A stretch of DNA of 64,000 nucleotides from Brevibacillus gelatini (GTDB lineage Bacteria; Bacillota; Bacilli; Brevibacillales; Brevibacillaceae): the NCBI RefSeq assembly GCF_003710935.1, contig NZ_RHHS01000030.1:1-64000 (forward strand). Direction: 5' to 3'. Positions 27,926 to 37,523 of this stretch are shown piece after piece. Below the pieces are notes generated by a model. It saw nothing but the letters and a program-made list of their open reading frames with translations. It was not told the origin of the DNA and did not search any database. The first letter of the stretch is position 1; each line of letters opens with the position of its first letter. Both the position numbers and the translations under genes were made by a program.

Positions 27926-28561
27926 ATGAAAATTGCAATTGTAGGCGCAAGCGGTAAAGCAGGGAAGCTGATTATGAAAGAAGCATTGGAGCGCGGGCAT
28001 GAAGTAACGGCAATCGTCCGCGACGCGTCCAAAATCGACGAGCCAAAAGCAGCCGTAGTAGAAAAAGATATTTTCGCGCTGACAGCAGCCGACGTGAAGG
28101 ACTTTGACGCAGTGGTGAACGCGTTCGGCGCTCCTTTTGGCCAAGAACATCTGCATGTCGAGGCAGGCAACGTTTTGATCGACGCGATGAAGGGCGCTCC
28201 GGCGACTCGTTTGCTCGTAGTGGGCGGCGCAGGCAGCTTGTTCGTCGACGAAGCGAAAACGACACGCGTGATGGAAACGCCTGATTTTCCAGAGATGTAT
28301 CTGGCGACTGCGCAAAAGCAGGGAGAGAACCTGCGCATCCTGCAAGCGACGGAAGGGATTCAATGGACCTTCATCAGTCCTTCCGCCTTCTTCGATCCTG
28401 CGGGCGAGCGAACAGGCACATATCAGCTCGGCAAAGACCACCTCTTGGTCAACAGCAACGGACAAAGCTATGTGAGCTACGCGGACTACGCGATTGCGGT
28501 ACTCGATGAAATCGAAAATCCACAGCATCTGAACCAGCGTTTCACCGTTTGCTCCAAATAA
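27926..28561 (+). CDS. NAD(P)-binding oxidoreductase of the NmrA/YwnB type
   Basis: The 211-residue Rossmann protein begins MKIAIVGASGKAGKLIMKEA with the GxxGxxG nucleotide site and reads as an atypical short-chain dehydrogenase (NAD-dependent epimerase/NmrA-like), with LLVVGGAGSL and WTFISPSAFF segments. The substrate is unknown; flavin reductase or quinone reductase roles are known in the family. ATG 27926 follows TGGAGGGA. Two palindromes upstream imply inducible control. Confidence 0.85.
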   Translation: MKIAIVGASGKAGKLIMKEALERGHEVTAIVRDASKIDEPKAAVVEKDIFALTAADVKDFDAVVNAFGAPFGQEHLHVEAGNVLIDAMKGAPATRLLVVGGAGSLFVDEAKTTRVMETPDFPEMYLATAQKQGENLRILQATEGIQWTFISPSAFFDPAGERTGTYQLGKDHLLVNSNGQSYVSYADYAIAVLDEIENPQHLNQRFTVCSK

Positions 28562-28585
28562 TCAAAAACAAGCAGGCAGCACAGC

Positions 28586-28626
28586 AAAAAGACCAGCGAT
28601 CCTAAACGGATGCTGGTCTTTTTGCT
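28586..28626. terminator. Bidirectional terminator
   Basis: AAAAAGACCAGC pairs with GCTGGTCTTTTT. It serves the gene at 27926 and the convergent gene ending at 28653. Confidence 0.85.
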
Positions 28627-28652
28627 AAATTTGAGCCACGGACCGACTCGGC

Positions 28653-28961
28653 TTATCTCACAATCGAGCCAAGGAGCGGGTAGTGGAACGGTCGGCCTTG
28701 CAACGAATAGATGATCCCTTTGATCGGGTAGTAAATCGCCATCAAGCCAAACACGATCAAAAACGGAATCCCGATCAGCACGAAGGAGAGAATCCAGGAA
28801 ATGCTGATGAGAATACTCATGAACAAATGGAACAGCAAGGCCTGGAGAGCCATATTTTTCGCGTCGCGTTCTTGCATGAGCAGCCAGACGATGATCGGCA
28901 CCAGAAACGGTGCGAAAAATGCGCTGGCGTGGGTGATTGCTTTTACTCCTCGATAATCCAT
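28653..28961 (-). CDS. DUF4870 family membrane protein
   Basis: The 102-residue protein starts MDYRGVKAITHASAFFAPFL and has three hydrophobic helices ending in a short YPIKGIIYSLQGRPFHYPLL tail, the pattern of DUF4870 (YceH/Tic20-like) proteins. Function is unknown. ATG 28961 has GAGGAGGA six bases upstream; the longer open frame is not supported. Confidence 0.78.
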   Translation of the reverse strand: MDYRGVKAITHASAFFAPFLVPIIVWLLMQERDAKNMALQALLFHLFMSILISISWILSFVLIGIPFLIVFGLMAIYYPIKGIIYSLQGRPFHYPLLGSIVR

Positions 28962-29199
28962 TGAATAGTCCTCCTCGTCTTGAGTGACGAATGATCTTGT
29001 TGAAATAATTGTAACGCATATGGCTGTCAGATCGTAACCATCAAAAGCGTGATTTGCAATTCCGACCAGAGACGGAGGTTTTTTGATTCCCAAACGTTTA
29101 CTGTGATAGTATTAAGAAAATCTTTCGTTTTTGGAAAGATAATTCTAAATGTTTTTGGAATATCATGTGGGTAAGGAAGCAACGAAGGGAGCGTCTATC

Positions 29200-29787
29200 A
29201 TGATGATGGATTGTCATCATCCGGTTAGCATCAAGGACCGACTGATGTTTTTCTATAATTTTTTACAGTCACCCGGACAAGTAGGTAGCATCACCCCCAG
29301 TTCCCGAGCGTTGGCAAAGCAGATGATGGCGCCGATTGATTGGAGCGAGGCTCATACCATTGTGGAACTGGGCGCGGGTACAGGGATTTTTACCGCCTGG
29401 ATCGAGCGGATGAAGCGTCCGGAGGCTACCCTCGTCTCGTTTGAAAAAGAAAGCAAGATGCGCGGAAGGCTGGAGCAGCAATTTCCCAACGTGCTGTTTC
29501 ATGAAGATGCGGTCGATCTGACCCGTGTTCTGGGCGAAGCAGGTTTGGGCAAGGCTGACTGTATCGTGTCGGGGCTGCCGTTTGCCAACTTCCCGCAGGA
29601 GCTGCGCGATCAGATCATGGAAGAGGTTTATGCTGCTCTGAAGCCGGGCGGTGTATTTGTCACCTTTCAATACTCGCTCCAGATGAAAAAGCAGCTATCC
29701 ACTGTCTTTGAAAACATGACAGTAAAACTTGTTCCGCTTAATCTGCCGCCGGCATTTGTCTACATCTGCCGCAAAGGGCACGGGTAG
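29200..29787 (+). CDS. Class I SAM-dependent methyltransferase (phospholipid N-methyltransferase type)
   Basis: From ATG 29200 (GAAGGGA upstream) the protein has 195 residues. It shows FLQSPGQVGSITPSSRALAK, then motif I VELGAGTGIFTAW, and FEKESKMRGRLEQQF, which is the layout of PmtA-like phospholipid methyltransferases and of rRNA dimethyltransferase relatives. The substrate is uncertain. ATG 29149 is a possible longer start without a good ribosome binding site. dedA follows after 24 bases. Confidence 0.8.
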   Translation: MMMDCHHPVSIKDRLMFFYNFLQSPGQVGSITPSSRALAKQMMAPIDWSEAHTIVELGAGTGIFTAWIERMKRPEATLVSFEKESKMRGRLEQQFPNVLFHEDAVDLTRVLGEAGLGKADCIVSGLPFANFPQELRDQIMEEVYAALKPGGVFVTFQYSLQMKKQLSTVFENMTVKLVPLNLPPAFVYICRKGHG

Positions 29788-29811
29788 CAGGCTGGATAGG
29801 AGGATAAAGCG

Positions 29812-30468
29812 ATGATTGTGGATATGCTGACCGAGTCAGTGGGTCAGTTCGGGTATCTTGCCCTTTTCTTCATGTTATGGCTAGGGATTGTCGGCATGCC
29901 GATTCCGGATGAAGTGATTGTGCTGTCGGCGGGCGTATTGACCTCGCTCGGAGTCTTGCATGTGGTGCCTGCTTTTGTAGCGACCTATATGGGGGTTGTC
30001 TCCGGCTTGTCGCTCGGATACGTGCTGGGAAGATGGCTCGGCGCTCCGGCGCTGAACTGGATCGGCAAGAAAAAGGGCATGAACAAGTACGTGGACCGGG
30101 CGCAAGCGCTGCTGGACCGTTACGGCAGCTACGCCTTGTGCATCAGTTACTTTTTGCCTGTCGTCCGGCATGTGGTGCCGTATTTGGTGGGGATCGGAAA
30201 AATGACGTTTCGGCGCTACGCCCTGTTTTCCTATACGACCGGGCTTGTCTGGACACTGATTTTGTTTTTCGCCGGCAACCTGATGGGCAACAACGTCGAG
30301 CGTCTCAACGCCTTTGTGGGCATGTTCAACCAAACGATGGTCGTCGGGGCGGCAGGACTGCTCGTTCTGGCTGGCATCAGCTATTACGGATATACGGTGT
30401 GGCAAAGACAAAGGAGCCACGCTACAGGTGTGGCTTCGCCGACGGTAAAACGTGAAGGAAACGAATGA
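29812..30468 (+). CDS. DedA family membrane protein
   Basis: The 218-residue protein has the DedA/VTT domain: MPIPDEVIVLSAG near residue 30 and the conserved FLPVVRHVVPYLVGIGKM with its Arg near residue 120. DedA proteins act in membrane lipid handling (undecaprenyl phosphate or phosphatidylethanolamine flipping in characterised members). It lies directly after a probable lipid methyltransferase. ATG 29812 follows AGGAGG. Confidence 0.9.
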   Translation: MIVDMLTESVGQFGYLALFFMLWLGIVGMPIPDEVIVLSAGVLTSLGVLHVVPAFVATYMGVVSGLSLGYVLGRWLGAPALNWIGKKKGMNKYVDRAQALLDRYGSYALCISYFLPVVRHVVPYLVGIGKMTFRRYALFSYTTGLVWTLILFFAGNLMGNNVERLNAFVGMFNQTMVVGAAGLLVLAGISYYGYTVWQRQRSHATGVASPTVKREGNE

Positions 30469-30479
30469 CAACCTGTGAA

Positions 30480-30525
30480 AAACCCATCCTGCGCAGATTT
30501 TTTCGCGAAGGATGGTTTTTTTGTA
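30480..30525 (+). terminator. Terminator after dedA
   Basis: AACCCATCCT and AGGATGGTT enclose a GCGC-containing loop, followed by TTTTTTTG. Confidence 0.8.
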
Positions 30526-30847
30526 TGCTTCGTTAAGGGAGGAACTTTTTTGCCGCTGGCGAAGCCATTCTGGAAGGGTGATGTCAGGCAGGATGCTGTA
30601 CGAAGAAAATACAGGAAAAATATATCTCATTTGTCCGATCCCCTTATATTGAAAAGTCATTCCAAGCTAGGATAATATGCAAGAGACAGCTCTGTCTATT
30701 TGCTTGAAGAAAAGGAGCCAACTCTGGTAAATTCCATGTTTATTTCTTGGCTTAACGCGGTAAAAGGGATAAGGATACGAAAAAACATATGAAGTGACAA
30801 ACATATAAATCTGTGAGCGAGATCAACCAGAAGAAAGGAGGAGGCTT
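30526..30847. other. Intergenic region before the HD-GYP gene
   Basis: No convincing gene. A 41-codon frame from TTG 30550, behind AAGGGAGG, is basic and unsupported by any family. I did not find a clear SigA promoter for the HD-GYP gene, though it must start somewhere in this stretch. Confidence 0.4.
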
Positions 30848-32608
30848 GTGTTATTGAAGTTGAAAGACCGATTATTTGCAACATTTTTATTGCTGAGCCT
30901 GTTCCCCATTCTGCTCATTTGCTTTCTTTTCTACCAGGAAGCGCAGAAGACAGTGTTTGAGCAATACGAAAAGAACATCGGGGGGCATCTTGTTACGATT
31001 GAAAGACGCCTGAACACCATTTTTCAGACGCTCCAATACGACATGAGTCAGCTGGCAAACGATCCGGTCTTGCGAACCTCAATATCCAAGTCTCAGGAGA
31101 ACCCTCTTACGGCAAGCGATTGGGAAGCGCATAAAAGCAAGGTACGGTTTGCCTTCGAAAAGTTTACCTACTTTCACAATCTGGTTCGAAATGTGCATTT
31201 CGTGCGGGACGATCAGCAAGTCATTTCCCTGCGGCAAGAGGATAGCTGGGAGGAGCTGCAACAGCTGCCGAAGCTGCAGCAAGAGCCGTGGGGGAGCGGA
31301 GATAGCCAGATTTCCCTGTTCAGTCGCACCGATGAAAAGGCGAATCCGAATTCGTTGTTTTTTTCACAGCGAGTCGAGGGCAAAAGCGGCGAGTTGTCAG
31401 GTTCGCTGTTCGTAGAGATTAAGCTGGACGAACTGGCTAGCTGGGTGAACAACAGTCCAATCGCCAAGTACAATAACCTGTTGGTGTTGATGCAGTCCGG
31501 GAAAATACTGGTTCACCCGGACAAGTTGATGGTCGGGAAGCACGTTTCCGCAGCGTCCGAATTCAGAAATCTGAGCAAACACTTAACCGTTGCCGAAGAG
31601 AAAAAAGTGTTTGCTGTCAACATACATAACGAGAATGTTTATGCGTATCATCAGTTCTCGCCAACGAGCGGGATGACCTATGTGGAATGGCTGCCCGATC
31701 AAGACATCGCCAATCGGCTGGGACGGATGAAATTCGTTTTGTGGTGTACGATCTGTCTTGTGGTCATCTTTTCGGGTTATGTGGCCCACCGCATAGCCCG
31801 CTGGATCAGCAAGCCGATCAGCACGCTGGTGGACGCGACCGATGCTTTGGTAAAAGGCGATTTTTCCATACGCGTACCGATTGAAGGCATGCGCGAGATC
31901 ACATTCCTGGAAAAGAAGTTCAACATCATGGCATCCCAGATACAATCGCTGATCGATCGGGAGCGGGAATATTCCCAAAAAGGGCTGGATCAGATTGTCC
32001 GCAGCTTTTATCTGGCGGTAGAAATGAAAGACCCTTATACCGCCGGTCACACAGAGCGAGTGACCCAATATGCACTCATTATTTACGATCAAATGCCGGA
32101 CAAGGAGCAGCTTGGCTTTACCCGTGATGATTTGCGCTATGCGGGACTGATGCACGACATTGGCAAGGTGGCGATTCCCGATCAGGTGCTGTTGAAAACC
32201 GGCAAGCTCACCTACGAAGAGTACGAATTCATGAAGCGGCATCCGTCAATCGGGGCCGACATCGTGGAGCAGATTGAAAGTCTGGCTCATGTCAGTCCGG
32301 GCGTCAGGCACCATCATGAGCGCTGGGACGGAAACGGTTATCCGCACCAGTTAAAAGGGGAAGATATTCCGCTGATCGGGCGAATTCTGGCAGTCGCCGA
32401 TACGTTTGATGCGATGACCTCGACGCGCTCCTACCGCAATGCCATGTCAGGCAAAGAGGCGTATGAGGAAATCTTGCGCTGCAAAGGGACCCAGTTTGAT
32501 CCGTCAATCGTTGCGATTTTTCAAAAAGCTTACCTGAGCGGCGCCATTCAGGTGCTGCAGCCAACGGAAAACAGTGACAGTATTGTCAACGAAAAAGCCG
32601 CTACCTAG
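30848..32608 (+). CDS. Membrane HD-GYP domain protein with extracytoplasmic sensor and HAMP
   Basis: The 586-residue protein has a membrane helix at about 8-28, an extracytoplasmic sensor region of roughly 260 residues (dCache-like layout), a second helix near 298-318, a HAMP domain to about 370 and a C-terminal HD-GYP domain. The metal motif HDIGK lies near residue 436, with HHHERWDGNGYP as the GYP motif and ADTFDAMTSTRSYR. HD-GYP proteins hydrolyse cyclic di-GMP or related signals. GTG 30848 follows AAAGGAGGAGG. No GGDEF protein is adjacent. Confidence 0.9.
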   Translation: MLLKLKDRLFATFLLLSLFPILLICFLFYQEAQKTVFEQYEKNIGGHLVTIERRLNTIFQTLQYDMSQLANDPVLRTSISKSQENPLTASDWEAHKSKVRFAFEKFTYFHNLVRNVHFVRDDQQVISLRQEDSWEELQQLPKLQQEPWGSGDSQISLFSRTDEKANPNSLFFSQRVEGKSGELSGSLFVEIKLDELASWVNNSPIAKYNNLLVLMQSGKILVHPDKLMVGKHVSAASEFRNLSKHLTVAEEKKVFAVNIHNENVYAYHQFSPTSGMTYVEWLPDQDIANRLGRMKFVLWCTICLVVIFSGYVAHRIARWISKPISTLVDATDALVKGDFSIRVPIEGMREITFLEKKFNIMASQIQSLIDREREYSQKGLDQIVRSFYLAVEMKDPYTAGHTERVTQYALIIYDQMPDKEQLGFTRDDLRYAGLMHDIGKVAIPDQVLLKTGKLTYEEYEFMKRHPSIGADIVEQIESLAHVSPGVRHHHERWDGNGYPHQLKGEDIPLIGRILAVADTFDAMTSTRSYRNAMSGKEAYEEILRCKGTQFDPSIVAIFQKAYLSGAIQVLQPTENSDSIVNEKAAT

Positions 32609-32627
32609 TATTGGATGGCTTTTCACC

Positions 32628-32656
32628 TTGATATCGGCTCGTATCTTTGGTATTCT
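32628..32656 (+). promoter_or_regulatory. Promoter of the SRP RNA
   Basis: TTGATA, 17 bases, TATTCT, placing the transcript start near 32663. Confidence 0.7.
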
Positions 32657-32662
32657 TATCGT

Positions 32663-32932
32663 ACCGTGCTAGACGGGGAGGTTGCGGTGCCCTGTAACCT
32701 GCAATCCGCAATAGCAGGGTTGAATTCCTATCCGAGGTTTTCTTATGTGAGGCTGCCTTATGGCGGCGGTGTTGAGGAGCGGGTCCTGTGCAACGCGAAC
32801 CCATGAACCTGGTCAGGTCCGGAAGGAAGCAGCCATAAGTGGATCATCGCGTGTGCCGCAGGGTAGCCTGCTCTGAGCTGCTGCCATAAGTAACGCTTGG
32901 ATAAGAATTATCGAAGATAGGTGCACGGTACC
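32663..32932 (+). ncRNA. scr: Signal recognition particle RNA (scRNA, Bacillus type)
   Basis: The conserved Ffh-binding core GGTCAGGTCCGGAAGGAAGC, followed by AGCC, lies at about 32811-32834. The 5' part carries the Alu-type segment (GGGGAGGTTGCGGTGCCCTG and following bases) found in the large Bacillus scRNA, and the ends CCGTGC / GCACGG can pair. The ends are set by promoter and terminator and are approximate, giving about 270 bases. The position before dnaX is conserved, though a kinase gene lies between. Confidence 0.93.
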
Positions 32933-32944
32933 TACATGAATGTT

Positions 32945-32984
32945 CAATAGCATGTTTCCTTCGGGAGGCATGCTATTTTTTATT
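32945..32984 (+). terminator. Terminator of the SRP RNA
   Basis: AATAGCATG, TTTCC-TTCG-GGAGG, CATGCTATT then a T-run. Confidence 0.9.
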
Positions 32985-33157
32985 TGCGAATCGGAGTATT
33001 TTGTTGGATTTTGACGATAACTAGCGAAACATTTCTCGGGTCGGGTTTGCCTCTGAGGGCAGGTGTTCAGCTTTTTTTCACGAAGTTTCATAATAGTTGA
33101 GAAATGCCATGGGTTTCTTTGCTCATGAAGTACATCATAGGCCAGGAGGGACAAGCT

Positions 33158-34588
33158 GTGAGTGCACCTTTTTCGTTACATCTCGTTGGCTCGTCCGGAC
33201 GTTTGCAGCGGTTTATACATCAACTGCCTACCGCCGTTTTATTGGTGAATCAATCGGGTAGTATCGTGGAAGTAAACGAACAACTGCTGCGTGTTACCGG
33301 ATATTCACGTGACCAGCTTATCAAGCAACCCGTAGCGACCATCCTCCCTTATCAGGGCTCCATGGAACAGATGTACGAGGAGCTTTTGCAAAGAGAAGAG
33401 GAAACGGGAACGAATGTGGAAGTAGAATGGCGTGACAAACAGGGGAAAAGCAGAAAGACGCCTGTGATGATACTGGTTCAGCAAGCAGAGAACCCCTTGT
33501 ACCTGGTTCATTTTTACCAATTGGCTAAAGAAACCGATCAAGTCTTGTCTCAGCGGCTCATGACCAAGCTGACCCACGATACGAGCATGGGCCTGTTTAT
33601 TCTCGATGAGCATTTGCGCATTATCGAGGCCAGCCAACCAGCTTGCAGGCTTTTGGGAATGGAGCGGCTTCATGTCATCAACAAGCACGTGGATGAAGTA
33701 TTCAACGGGATTCCGGAGCCGCACCGGTTGATTAAAAAGGAGCTTCTGGATGGTGTGAAGCTGCAAAACGTAGCGATGTCGTGGTCGAATGACAATCAGC
33801 GCTATGAGCTGATCGTCGACGCCAATACGCTGCAGGACGAGTCAGGCAAAACGGTGGGAGCTTTTATCCTCTTTAAAGACATTACCAACCTGCGTTCTAT
33901 TGAGCAAAAAATCGAGCGAAACGAGCGGTTGGCGATGATCGGGCAGATTGCCGCCGGCACGGCCCATGAAATTCGCAATCCGTTGACCTCCATCAAAGGA
34001 TTTTTGCAAATGTTTCTCAAGTCTTTTACCGACAGCGGCATGGATCGGGAGAAGACCTATACGGAAATCATGCTGACGGAAATCAATCGGATCAATTCGC
34101 TGGTCAGCGAGTTTTTGCTGTTGAGCAAGCCGCGTGATGTTCAATATGCGATGGTTGACCTCAATACGGTTTTTGAAGAAATCATGCCAATCGTCGAGTC
34201 GCAGGCGCTTCTGTACGGAATCGAAGTTCAGTTCCCCTCTCGCGGCAAGCTGCCGATGGTCGTGGGAGATACCGAGCTGCTCAAGCAAGTATTCATAAAT
34301 ATATGCAAAAACGGAATCGAAGCGATGGGCGAGCAGGGAACTTTGCAAATTTCCCATCATCTCGACGAGGACGGAGACAAGATGAGCATCGACATCCACG
34401 ATACAGGGCCGGGGATTCCGCTCTACATTATCGACAAGATTTTCGATCCGTTTTTTACGACAAAAGAAGAAGGGACAGGGCTTGGCCTGTCTGTCTGTCA
34501 AAAAATCATCCACGACATCGGCGGTCAGATTCGTGTGTCGTCCAAAGGGTACGGGACGACCTTCCACATCATGCTGCCGTATCTGTAA
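33158..34588 (+). CDS. Soluble PAS-PAS sensor histidine kinase
   Basis: The 476-residue protein has no membrane helix. Two PAS domains (about 15-125 and 130-250) precede a HisKA domain with His270 in GTAHEIRNPLTSIKGFLQ and a HATPase domain with N (CKNGIEAMG), G1 (DTGPGIP), F and G2 (GTGLGLSVC) boxes. No response regulator is adjacent. This orphan layout resembles sporulation kinases (KinA/KinE type) that feed Spo0F, which is an inference. GTG 33158 follows GGAGGGA; the longer frame from 33104 is less likely. Confidence 0.9.
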   Translation: MSAPFSLHLVGSSGRLQRFIHQLPTAVLLVNQSGSIVEVNEQLLRVTGYSRDQLIKQPVATILPYQGSMEQMYEELLQREEETGTNVEVEWRDKQGKSRKTPVMILVQQAENPLYLVHFYQLAKETDQVLSQRLMTKLTHDTSMGLFILDEHLRIIEASQPACRLLGMERLHVINKHVDEVFNGIPEPHRLIKKELLDGVKLQNVAMSWSNDNQRYELIVDANTLQDESGKTVGAFILFKDITNLRSIEQKIERNERLAMIGQIAAGTAHEIRNPLTSIKGFLQMFLKSFTDSGMDREKTYTEIMLTEINRINSLVSEFLLLSKPRDVQYAMVDLNTVFEEIMPIVESQALLYGIEVQFPSRGKLPMVVGDTELLKQVFINICKNGIEAMGEQGTLQISHHLDEDGDKMSIDIHDTGPGIPLYIIDKIFDPFFTTKEEGTGLGLSVCQKIIHDIGGQIRVSSKGYGTTFHIMLPYL

Positions 34589-34640
34589 AAGTCCGGTCTC
34601 GGCTATCGCGTCCCGCACACTCGTGAACGGGGCGTTTTCT

Positions 34641-34669
34641 TTGTATGAACGGTACCAATCGTGTATAAT
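34641..34669 (+). promoter_or_regulatory. Promoter of dnaX
   Basis: TTGTAT, 17 bases, TATAAT, 48 bases before the dnaX start. Confidence 0.75.
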
Positions 34670-34717
34670 GAATAGGATATGGAAGTGGACTGTGCAGATG
34701 GGGAGTGTCACACGAAC

Positions 34718-36421
34718 ATGGCTTATACCGCGCTATACCGCGTATACCGGCCGCAGACGTTTCAGGATGTAGTCGGACAAGAACATGTGACGATAACCTT
34801 GCGTAACGCTTTACGCGAAAATAGGCTTTCTCATGCTTATTTGTTCAACGGTCCCCGAGGTACGGGAAAGACAAGTGCGGCCAAAATCATGGCCAAGGCA
34901 GTGAACTGCGAGCAGCCGACAGATGGCGAGCCGTGCAATCAGTGCGAAACATGCAAAGCGATTTCCAATGGTTCGGTAACGGATGTGCTGGAGATCGACG
35001 CCGCTTCCAACCGCGGTGTCGAGGAAATCCGGGACATTCGCGATAAGGTGAAGTTTGCTCCGAGCGACGTCAAGTACAAGGTGTACATCATCGACGAGGT
35101 GCATATGCTGACGACAGAGGCGTTCAACGCCCTGTTGAAAACGCTGGAGGAACCGCCGTCCCACGTCATCTTTATTCTGGCGACGACAGAGCCGCACAAG
35201 CTGCCGGCGACCATTATCTCCCGCTGCCAGCGCTTCGATTTTCATCGGATTCCGCTAAAAGTGATGGTCAATTTGCTGCAGCGGATTTGTCAGTCGCAAG
35301 GAGTGCAGGTCGAAGAACAGGCCTTGCAGCTCGTCGCGAAGATGGCGGAGGGCGGGGCGCGTGATGCGCTGAGCTTGCTGGACCAGGCGATCAGCTACAG
35401 CAAGGATCTGGTGCGTGCCAGCGATATTATGCAGATCACGGGTACGGTGGCTCAATCGTATTTTTCCGTGCTTGCGAGATATATTGCTCAAAATGATGTC
35501 GCGCAGGTGATGGAGCAATTCGATCGGGTCATGGTGCAAGGAAAAGACCCGGAGCAGTTCCTGCACGACTTTCTCTACTATTACCGCGACATGCTGTTGC
35601 TGAAAACAGCGCCGCAACTGGAGGAGATTGTGGAGCGAACCATGATCGACGACCAGTTTCAGGAGGTTGCCAAGCTGTATTCGCTGCCGACTCTGTATGC
35701 GGCGATCGAGACGTGCAACCAGGCGCTGTCCCAGTTGAAATGGTCGACGTATGCGCGCGTTCTCGTGGAGCTGACACTGGTGAAACTGTGCCAGCCAACC
35801 GCTCAGGCGACAGCGGCAAGCGGAGCGGCGGCAACAGCCACCAGCGAGGAACTGACAGCCTTGGCAACACGGCTTGGCGTTTTGGAGCAACGGCTGAATC
35901 AGGTGCTGCAAGGCCAAGTCAGCTTGCCCGGCCAGCACAAAGCCGAAGAGCCGCGCAAAAGCGAGCCGAGACGCGTGATGGCAGCCGCAGGCGGCGGTTC
36001 GCGAACACCGCTCAATCGCGTGAGGGAAGTAGCCAAGGCGCTGGATGAGAACTTGACCAGACAGGTTCGGGGGCAGTGGAGCCAGATTTTAGCCGATCTG
36101 AAAAAAATCAAGATCCAGTATCAGGCGTGGCTGGTCAACGGTCAGCCTGTGGCCGCCGGGAATGGTGCCGTTGTCGTCACTTTTTCCAGCGCGATCCATT
36201 GTGATAAAACCATGGAGCCGGAGCTGAAAGGCGTCGTGGAGCGGGTCATGTCTACTGTGCTGGGAAGGCCGCTGCAACTGTTGTCCGTCATGGAGGAAGA
36301 ATGGCAAGGCATCGACCAGCAGGCAGCGCAAAAAGACAGTCCGGCTGCGGAAGAGGAAGACCCGTTTCTGGCAGAAGCGATCAAGCTTGTCGGTGAAGGA
36401 CTCATAGAAGTAAAAGACTAG
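34718..36421 (+). CDS. dnaX: DNA polymerase III subunit gamma/tau
   Basis: DnaX is the ATPase of the clamp loader. The 567-residue protein shows Walker A GPRGTGKT (45-52), the zinc module with Cys64, Cys73, Cys76 and Cys79, Walker B IIDEVHML, and the SRC-type sensor ISRCQRFDF. The C-terminal third is Ala-, Gln- and Glu-rich, as in tau. ATG 34718 gives the family N-terminus MAYTALYRVYRPQTF; the frame open further upstream is not part of the gene. ebfC follows after 32 bases. Confidence 0.97.
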   Translation: MAYTALYRVYRPQTFQDVVGQEHVTITLRNALRENRLSHAYLFNGPRGTGKTSAAKIMAKAVNCEQPTDGEPCNQCETCKAISNGSVTDVLEIDAASNRGVEEIRDIRDKVKFAPSDVKYKVYIIDEVHMLTTEAFNALLKTLEEPPSHVIFILATTEPHKLPATIISRCQRFDFHRIPLKVMVNLLQRICQSQGVQVEEQALQLVAKMAEGGARDALSLLDQAISYSKDLVRASDIMQITGTVAQSYFSVLARYIAQNDVAQVMEQFDRVMVQGKDPEQFLHDFLYYYRDMLLLKTAPQLEEIVERTMIDDQFQEVAKLYSLPTLYAAIETCNQALSQLKWSTYARVLVELTLVKLCQPTAQATAASGAAATATSEELTALATRLGVLEQRLNQVLQGQVSLPGQHKAEEPRKSEPRRVMAAAGGGSRTPLNRVREVAKALDENLTRQVRGQWSQILADLKKIKIQYQAWLVNGQPVAAGNGAVVVTFSSAIHCDKTMEPELKGVVERVMSTVLGRPLQLLSVMEEEWQGIDQQAAQKDSPAAEEEDPFLAEAIKLVGEGLIEVKD

Positions 36422-36453
36422 CTATTCCATACAATTATAGGGAGGATACCTGA

Positions 36454-36774
36454 ATGAAAAACATGCAGCAAATGCAACAAATGATGAAGCAAGTGAAGAA
36501 AATGCAGGAAGAAATGCAAAAAACGCAGGAAGCGCTGAAAGAAAAAATCGTCGAAGGCTCTGCTGGCGGCGGCGCTGTGATCGTAAAAGCCGATGGACAC
36601 AAGCAAATCAGAGACATCGTCATCAAGCCGGAAGTCGTTGACCCGGAAGATGTGGAAATGCTGCAAGACCTGGTGCTGACAGCCGTGAATGACGCGCTGC
36701 GCAAAGCGGAAGAGTTGATGAGCAAGGAAATGGGCAAATTCACCGGAGGCATGAACATCCCGGGCCTGTTCTAA
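36454..36774 (+). CDS. ebfC: YbaB/EbfC family nucleoid-associated protein
   Basis: The 106-residue DNA-binding protein starts with a Met-, Gln- and Lys-rich helix ([20 protein letters not shown]) and contains the conserved [20 protein letters not shown] strand region. It sits between dnaX and recR, as in most bacteria, and is probably co-transcribed. ATG 36454 follows GGGAGGA. Confidence 0.95.
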   Translation: MKNMQQMQQMMKQVKKMQEEMQKTQEALKEKIVEGSAGGGAVIVKADGHKQIRDIVIKPEVVDPEDVEMLQDLVLTAVNDALRKAEELMSKEMGKFTGGMNIPGLF

Positions 36775-36801
36775 AATTGGGCAGGAAAAGAGGTAGTTGT
36801 G

Positions 36802-37398
36802 ATGTTCTATCCAGAACCGGTCTCCAAACTGATCGAAGGCTTTATGAAACTGCCCGGCATTGGTCCCAAGACCGCTGGGCGGCTGGCTTTTTTTGTGCTC
36901 AACATGAAAGAAGACGACGTGCTTGATCTGGCCAAGGCGTTGGTCAACGCCAAACGCCAGCTTCACTATTGTTCGGTCTGCAACAACATTACCGACCTTG
37001 ATCCGTGCCACATTTGCCGGGACAAACGCCGGGACGGCTCGATCATTTGCGTCGTCCAGGAGCCGCGCGATGTCGTGGCGATGGAAAAGACGAAAGAGTT
37101 CGAAGGCTACTACCACGTACTGCACGGCGCGATCTCGCCGATGGACGGTATCGGGCCGGAGGACATCCGCATTCCGGATCTGCTCAAACGCTTAAGCGAT
37201 GAACAGGTGAAGGAAGTGATCCTCGCCACCAATCCGAACATCGAAGGAGAAGCCACAGCGATGTACATATCGCGGCTCATCAAGCCGTTCGGAATCCGCG
37301 TGACGCGAATTGCCCACGGATTGCCTGTGGGCGGAGACCTGGAATACGCAGACGAAGTTACCTTGAGCAAAGCGTTGGAAGGCAGGCGCGAACTATAA
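36802..37398 (+). CDS. recR: Recombination mediator protein RecR
   Basis: RecR acts with RecF and RecO in loading RecA on gaps. The 198-residue protein has a helix-hairpin-helix ([15 protein letters not shown]), a C4 zinc finger (Cys57, Cys60, Cys69, Cys72) and a TOPRIM domain ([18 protein letters not shown], then [15 protein letters not shown]). ATG 36802 matches the family N-terminus better than GTG 36799. Confidence 0.97.
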   Translation: MFYPEPVSKLIEGFMKLPGIGPKTAGRLAFFVLNMKEDDVLDLAKALVNAKRQLHYCSVCNNITDLDPCHICRDKRRDGSIICVVQEPRDVVAMEKTKEFEGYYHVLHGAISPMDGIGPEDIRIPDLLKRLSDEQVKEVILATNPNIEGEATAMYISRLIKPFGIRVTRIAHGLPVGGDLEYADEVTLSKALEGRREL

Positions 37399-37402
37399 GG
37401 GT

Positions 37403-37440
37403 GAAAAAGAAGACGGGGGAATTTCCTGTCTTTTTTTCAT
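37403..37440 (+). terminator. Terminator after recR
   Basis: AAAAAGAAGACGGGG, loop, CTGTCTTTTTTT, ending the dnaX-ebfC-recR unit. Confidence 0.7.
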
Positions 37441-37523
37441 TTCGACGACAAGGGAGAAATCGTGAGGAAACGGCGGACTTTTTTTCGTGGACGAGACATA
37501 GAGTGAAATAGGAGCGTGAGGAA

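Noticed and set aside
30550-30675. 41-codon frame from TTG with AAGGGAGG upstream
   Set aside because: Short, basic, without motif or neighbours to support it, and starting on the tail of a terminator region.
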